Of a stretch of DNA of 64,000 nucleotides, positions 60,065-64,000 are shown in pieces. How positions within the stretch are numbered: position 1 is the stretch's first letter; every line of letters starts with the position of its first letter. The stretch is from Maricaulis parjimensis (GTDB lineage: Bacteria > Pseudomonadota > Alphaproteobacteria > Caulobacterales > Maricaulaceae), in NCBI RefSeq assembly GCF_016817355.1, contig NZ_JADOTT010000005.1, positions 124,001 to 188,000 on the forward strand. The letters run 5' to 3'. The notes beneath the pieces are model-generated. The model made no database searches. It saw only the letters and a list, made by a program, of their open reading frames with translations, and was not told the origin of the DNA. The position numbers were made by a program, and so were the translations under genes.

Positions 60065-61180
60065 TTAAAGTTTTTCGACGAAGACCGTGCCGGCGGAATA
60101 GCCCGCGCCGAAGGAACAGATCAGCCCCTTCTCGCCGGCGGCGAAACCGTCATTGTGGCGGTGGAAGGCGACCAGGGAGCCGGCGCCGGCCGTGTTGGCG
60201 AACTCGTCGAGGATGACCGGAGCCTCCTCAACCTCGAACTCGCGGCCGAAGACTTTTTTGGCGACCAGCATGTTCATGTTGATATTCGCCTGGTGCAGCC
60301 AGAGGCGTTTCATCTGGTCCGGCGTGAGACCGAACGTCTCCATGTCGGACAGAATCATCTCGGCGACCATCGGGCAGACTTCCTTGAAGACCTTGCGGCC
60401 CTCCTGCACGAAATAGCGATCCTCGAATTCCGGCTCCGGGTCTTCCGACGCGTTCAGGAAGCCGAAGTTCGATCGGATATTGTTGGAGAATTTGGTCATC
60501 ATGTTGCGGCCGAGCACGCGCCAACCCTCGCCGCCGGCGACATCTTCATGCTCGATCAGCATGGCCACGGCGACATCGCCGAAGATGAAATGGCTGTCGC
60601 GGTCGCGGAAATTGAGCTGCGGCGTGGTGATCTCCGGCACGATGACCAGAACCGATTTCGCCATGCCCGTCTCGATCATGTTGATCGCATTGACGATGCC
60701 GAACGTTCCCGAGGAGCAGGCCACGGTCATGTCAAAGCCGAAGCCTTCAATGCCCAACGCGTCCTGCATTTCGATTGCCATACAGGGATAAGTGCGCTGC
60801 ATGGAGGTCGCCGAGCAGATCACCGCATCGACATCCTTGGGATCGCGGCCAGCCGCGGCCAGCGCGTCGCGGGCGGCGGCAACACCGGCTTCCGCCGTCA
60901 GGGCCAGGGCCTCATTGGGGCGCGGCGCCACGCGGGGGCGCATCCGGTTGACGTCCAGCACGCCCGCCTTGTCGATCGTGTAGCGGGATTTGATGCCCGA
61001 GGCCTTCTCGATAAAGGCCGAGGAGGAGGGGTTCAGCGGCTCGACCGTGCCACGCGCAATCGCGTCGGCATTGTCGGCGTTGAACTGTTCCACATAGGCG
61101 TTGAAGCAAGCGACGAGTTCGTCATTCGAGACCGACTCTTCAGGTGTCCAAAGGCCGGTCGACCGGATCACAACGCTCAT
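60065..61180 (-). CDS. Beta-ketoacyl-ACP synthase III (DarB/FabH-like), copy 2
   Basis: A 371-residue thiolase-fold synthase with triad C155 (VACSSGTFGI), H296 (WLHQANI), N329 (EFANT). N-terminal GLWTPEESVSNDELVACFNA and EKASGIKSRYTIDKAGVLD place it in the DarB-like branch. It matches copy 1 in length and active-site positions while differing in many residues, so they are old paralogues rather than a fresh duplicate. CGGAG precedes ATG 61180. It is divergent from the formaldehyde dehydrogenase gene. The product is unknown. Confidence 0.88.
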   Translation of the reverse strand: MSVVIRSTGLWTPEESVSNDELVACFNAYVEQFNADNADAIARGTVEPLNPSSSAFIEKASGIKSRYTIDKAGVLDVNRMRPRVAPRPNEALALTAEAGVAAARDALAAAGRDPKDVDAVICSATSMQRTYPCMAIEMQDALGIEGFGFDMTVACSSGTFGIVNAINMIETGMAKSVLVIVPEITTPQLNFRDRDSHFIFGDVAVAMLIEHEDVAGGEGWRVLGRNMMTKFSNNIRSNFGFLNASEDPEPEFEDRYFVQEGRKVFKEVCPMVAEMILSDMETFGLTPDQMKRLWLHQANINMNMLVAKKVFGREFEVEEAPVILDEFANTAGAGSLVAFHRHNDGFAAGEKGLICSFGAGYSAGTVFVEKL

Positions 61181-61337
61181 TCATTTCACTCCGAAACGGG
61201 CAGACAGGGCGCGCAACCTAGTACCAAGCGCCAGCAAGGTCACCTCGCGAACTGCGCAAGCGGTGTCATTGTCTCTTTGACCTCTTGATCCAAATCTGTT
61301 CGAAACACCCTGACCAAACCTAGCCCGGAGATGCCCC

Positions 61338-62447
61338 ATGAAGACCCGTGCCGCTGTTGCGTTCGAAGCTGGAAAGCCGCTGGAGATCGTCGAGGTTGAC
61401 CTGGAAGGGCCCCGCGCGGGCGAAGTCCTGGTCGAGATCAAGGCGACGGGGATCTGTCATACCGATGAATTCACTCTGTCGGGTGCCGATCCGGAAGGCG
61501 CCTTCCCGGCCATTTTGGGCCATGAGGGCGCCGGTGTTGTGGTGGAGTGCGGCCCCGGCGTGACCGGCCTGCAGCCGGGAGACCATGTCATTCCGCTCTA
61601 CACGCCGGAATGCCGGGAGTGCGAATACTGCCTCAATCCCAAGACCAATCTGTGCCAGTCGATCCGCTCCACCCAGGGCCAGGGCGTGATGCCGGATGGC
61701 ACCTCGCGCTTTTCCTACAAGGGCGAGAAAATCCTGCACTATATGGGCTGCTCGACCTTCTCCAACTACACCGTCCTGCCCGAGATCGCGCTGGCCAAGG
61801 TCCGCAAGGACGCGCCCTTCGACAAGATCTGCTATATCGGCTGCGGCGTGACGACGGGGATCGGCGCGGTCACCTTCACCGCCAAGGTCGAGCCCAATTC
61901 CACCGCCGTGGTTTTCGGTCTCGGCGGGATCGGCCTCAATGTCATCCAGGGCCTGAAAATGGTCGGCGCCCGTCAGATCGTCGGTGTCGACCTCAACCCG
62001 TCCAAGGTGGAGATGGCCAAAAAGTTCGGCATGACCGACTTCGTCAATCCCAAGGATGTGACGGGTGATCTGGTCGGCCATCTGGTCGAGCTGACCGGTG
62101 GCGGCGCCGATTACACCTTCGAATGCATCGGCAATGTCGATGTGATGCGCACCGCGCTGGAATGCTCGCACAAGGGTTGGGGCACCAGCGTCATCATCGG
62201 CGTTGCTCCGGCCGGTGCGGAAATCCAGACCCGCCCCTTCCAGCTGGTCACCGGCCGAAATTGGCGCGGCTCGGCCTTCGGCGGCGCACGCGGCCGCACC
62301 GACGTGCCCAAGATCGTCGACATGTATATGGACGGCCGCATCGATATCGACAGCCTGATCACCCACAAGCTGAAGCTGGAAGACATCAATAAGGGCTTCG
62401 ATCTGATGCATGCCGGGGAAAGCATCCGGAGCGTGGTGGAGTTCTAG
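61338..62447 (+). CDS. frmA: S-(hydroxymethyl)glutathione dehydrogenase (class III ADH)
   Basis: A 369-residue zinc-dependent dehydrogenase that oxidises S-hydroxymethylglutathione (formaldehyde detoxification) and reduces S-nitrosoglutathione. Class III markers: KATGICHTDEFTLSGADPEG (catalytic-Zn Cys), GHEGAGVVVECGPGV, YTPECRECEYCLNPKTNLCQ (structural-Zn Cys quartet), GCGVTTGIGAV (third zinc ligand), and FGLGGIGLNVIQG (NAD fold). GGAG lies before ATG 61338. The next gene starts 3 bases past its stop, so they form an operon. Confidence 0.95.
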   Translation: MKTRAAVAFEAGKPLEIVEVDLEGPRAGEVLVEIKATGICHTDEFTLSGADPEGAFPAILGHEGAGVVVECGPGVTGLQPGDHVIPLYTPECRECEYCLNPKTNLCQSIRSTQGQGVMPDGTSRFSYKGEKILHYMGCSTFSNYTVLPEIALAKVRKDAPFDKICYIGCGVTTGIGAVTFTAKVEPNSTAVVFGLGGIGLNVIQGLKMVGARQIVGVDLNPSKVEMAKKFGMTDFVNPKDVTGDLVGHLVELTGGGADYTFECIGNVDVMRTALECSHKGWGTSVIIGVAPAGAEIQTRPFQLVTGRNWRGSAFGGARGRTDVPKIVDMYMDGRIDIDSLITHKLKLEDINKGFDLMHAGESIRSVVEF

Positions 62448-62450
62448 TTC

Positions 62451-62762
62451 ATGACCTTTCCACCCGACTGGTTCGAGATGGAGGATGAGCAGGCCATCGC
62501 CTTCGAGGATGAGCTGCGCCGGGAATGCATGCCTGGTCACGTCCTGCACGGGCTGGAAGTGCGGGCGGTCGCGGTGGCGGACTGGTCCGATGACAGCCTG
62601 TTCGAGATCGAGGATGGCCGCTGGGCGCTGGTCCACCTGACCTGGAAGGCCGAGACCGACCCGAAATGGCCGGCCACGGAGATCTTCAAGGATTTCGAGA
62701 CCGTGCTGAAACGCCTGCACGAGGATTTCGAGGAAAGGACAGGTGCTTCGGCGGGAGATTAG
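62451..62762 (+). CDS. Small acidic hypothetical protein
   Basis: A 103-residue cytoplasmic protein, acidic, no helices or signal. MTFPPDWFEMEDEQAIAFED, ELRRECMPGHVLHGLEVRAV, DDSLFEIEDGRWALVHLTWK and PKWPATEIFKDFETVLKRLH suggest an alpha/beta fold. It starts 3 bases after frmA, so is co-transcribed. I know no function for it; a role with formaldehyde dehydrogenase is only suggested by the linkage. Confidence 0.78.
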   Translation: MTFPPDWFEMEDEQAIAFEDELRRECMPGHVLHGLEVRAVAVADWSDDSLFEIEDGRWALVHLTWKAETDPKWPATEIFKDFETVLKRLHEDFEERTGASAGD

Positions 62763-63898
62763 TCGTCGAGCACGCTGTCCAGGCTGACCAGTTCGAAATC
62801 ATGCATCTGGTCCAGATAGGCCTCGAAATAGGCCTTGTGCGAGGACCCCACGATGACCAGGACCCGGGCGCCGGGCTGGTTGCCCGCGGCTTCCACGACA
62901 TTGGCGGCCATGCGCAGGCCGCGGGTCTGCCACCAGGCGAGATATTGCCGGGTGACGGCATCGTCCCGGCCGGAGGCAGCGGCTGCGCCGAAATCCTTTT
63001 CGATGGTGAAACGCTGATAGGCGGCGCTGTTCAGGAAGCGGTAGCCGTCCAGAACAGCGTCCGGTGAGCCGAGAAAGCCCGGCTCCATGGCGGCATATTC
63101 CGCTTCCAGCGGGTGTTCCGTGCTCCATACGGACTGGATGGCCGGACCCAGCGTGTCAGGCGAGCGCGTGTAGATGTAGTCCGCCGTATGGTCATCCATG
63201 GTGGCGAGCTCTGTCAGGCCCAGTCGCTGGCCCAGTTCCACGCCAATCAACTGGTTTTCATTGCGTGATTCCTGCAGGCGTTCCAGCCGGACCAGGAGGG
63301 CGTCATCCACCCCGTCGGCGGCAATCTGTTCGGCTTCATCCAGCTGGGCCCATTGCAGGGCGGCCGACCAGGGTTCGCCGGCTCCGTAGAACAGCGCGGC
63401 AAGGTGACGGCGTTCGGCCGGGGAAGGCGCGTCCGGCCAAGTGTCCAGCGTCATCTCCACGGCCAGAGCGGCCTCCGGCTGGGATATGCCGAGGGCATTC
63501 AGGGCGGGTTGCGGATCGGTGCAGTATCGGTCGGCAGCACCATCATGCAGCTCCGCGAAGCCGCGCATCTGATAGCAGGTGCGTCCGCCAATGCTTTCCA
63601 GCGCGATGACATCCGGCGCGAATTCCTCCAGTGCGTCGAGCAGGAGGGAAAGATGGGCCGGATCGAAAGCCGCTTCGGGGAGGTTGTTGAGGTGTTTCGT
63701 GCCGAGGATGAGGACTTGGGTTGGCTCACCGCCGAGCGTCCGTTGGACACCGGCGAAATCGATCGCAGGGCGGGTGTTTTCCGTATCAAACACCGGGGAA
63801 CCGGGAAGGGTGTCGGCATTGACGGCCTGGGCGATGGCCGGGCTGGCCAGGCTCAGACTGCCGGCCAGCAGGGATGCCAGGGACAGGGTGGTCTTCAT
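62759..63898 (-). CDS. DUF5694 exported protein
   Basis: A 379-residue protein with a signal peptide (MKTTLSLASLLAGSLSLASP, cleavage AIA-QA). The DUF5694 body shows VLILGTKHLNNLPEAAFDPA, LEEFAPDVIALESIGGRTCY and VLVIVGSSHKAYFEAYLDQM. The GTKHL and GSSHK motifs resemble the TraB/PrgY/TIKI fold, in which conserved His/Glu residues bind metal. Enzymatic activity is not established in this family. It converges with the small acidic gene, the stops overlapping. Start M20 of the open frame (ATG 63898) begins the signal peptide. Confidence 0.85.
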   Translation of the reverse strand: MKTTLSLASLLAGSLSLASPAIAQAVNADTLPGSPVFDTENTRPAIDFAGVQRTLGGEPTQVLILGTKHLNNLPEAAFDPAHLSLLLDALEEFAPDVIALESIGGRTCYQMRGFAELHDGAADRYCTDPQPALNALGISQPEAALAVEMTLDTWPDAPSPAERRHLAALFYGAGEPWSAALQWAQLDEAEQIAADGVDDALLVRLERLQESRNENQLIGVELGQRLGLTELATMDDHTADYIYTRSPDTLGPAIQSVWSTEHPLEAEYAAMEPGFLGSPDAVLDGYRFLNSAAYQRFTIEKDFGAAAASGRDDAVTRQYLAWWQTRGLRMAANVVEAAGNQPGARVLVIVGSSHKAYFEAYLDQMHDFELVSLDSVLDD

Positions 63899-64000
63899 CG
63901 GTCTTTCCTCCTTGGGCGGCAGTTTCCGCTCGATTGCCACGTTAGCGGGCTGCATTCGGGGCGGAACCGGGATTGGAGATGTGTGCGTTCCTCGCCTATG

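Overview
This is high-GC, gene-dense chromosomal DNA from an alphaproteobacterium. Markers pointing there are the stand-alone petABC bc1 operon, UbiK, DUF1285, DUF6111, DUF4197, a CTC-type L25 (rplY), a NadQ-type NAD repressor with nadABC, an EnvZ/OmpR-like pair, and PhaR-like TGC-rich boxes. The style fits a marine prosthecate lineage (Hyphomonadaceae/Maricaulales), but that placement is an inference from gene content. I found no tRNA, rRNA, CRISPR array, insertion sequence, prophage or plasmid function. Codon use and strand packing look uniform, so this reads as core chromosome with a few lineage-specific genes.

Layout. 1-5.5 kb: a moxR (DUF58) operon end, divergent DUF1285-NUDIX-DUF6111-cca, a bidirectional terminator, then a CPBP protease and an AraC regulator. 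5.6-10.9 kb: hemF and trmL facing the petABC operon, then mtnP. 10.9-20.5 kb: small envelope proteins, GST, apt, a secreted S10 peptidase, rlmJ, PhzF, a crotonase, a LolA-like protein and an MFS exporter. 20.6-29.4 kb: truncated haemoglobin-ychF, a Met/Asp-repeat protein, pth, rplY, prs, a MidA/NDUFAF7-like methyltransferase-lgt, ubiK, ybjN-like and proC. 29.4-35.2 kb: envZ/ompR-like, pgsA and uvrC, then a pteridine-reductase-like SDR with folB. 35.2-48.3 kb: membrane and secreted proteins, a Ca/Na antiporter preceded by a 26-residue membrane peptide, two histidine kinases with a single-domain response regulator, an esterase, a phosphoribosyltransferase and a VOC protein. 48.3-54.5 kb: nadA-nadB-nadC with its likely repressor NadQ nearby, separated by a small membrane gene and an orphan RebB-like (R-body) gene. 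54.6-64 kb: an acyltransferase, a lipoprotein coupled to a beta-ketoacyl synthase III, amt, a second synthase III, glutathione-dependent formaldehyde dehydrogenase and a DUF5694 protein.

Most informative regulatory picture. Upstream of nadA are three copies of a TGCTC-N5-GAGCA-type palindrome. One copy sits exactly between a TTGCTT -35 and a TATATA -10 spaced by 17 bp. The Nudix-fold/winged-helix protein encoded about 1 kb away is the obvious candidate repressor. This is a self-contained de novo NAD synthesis and control unit.

Least explained items: the exported RebB-like protein, three TTGC...GCAA boxes phased at exactly 21 bp (with a fourth copy upstream of amt), the MMxDD-repeat periplasmic protein, the 26-residue membrane peptide ahead of the antiporter, two DarB/FabH-like synthases flanking amt, and an internally duplicated membrane protein. 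No defence or mobile system was seen.
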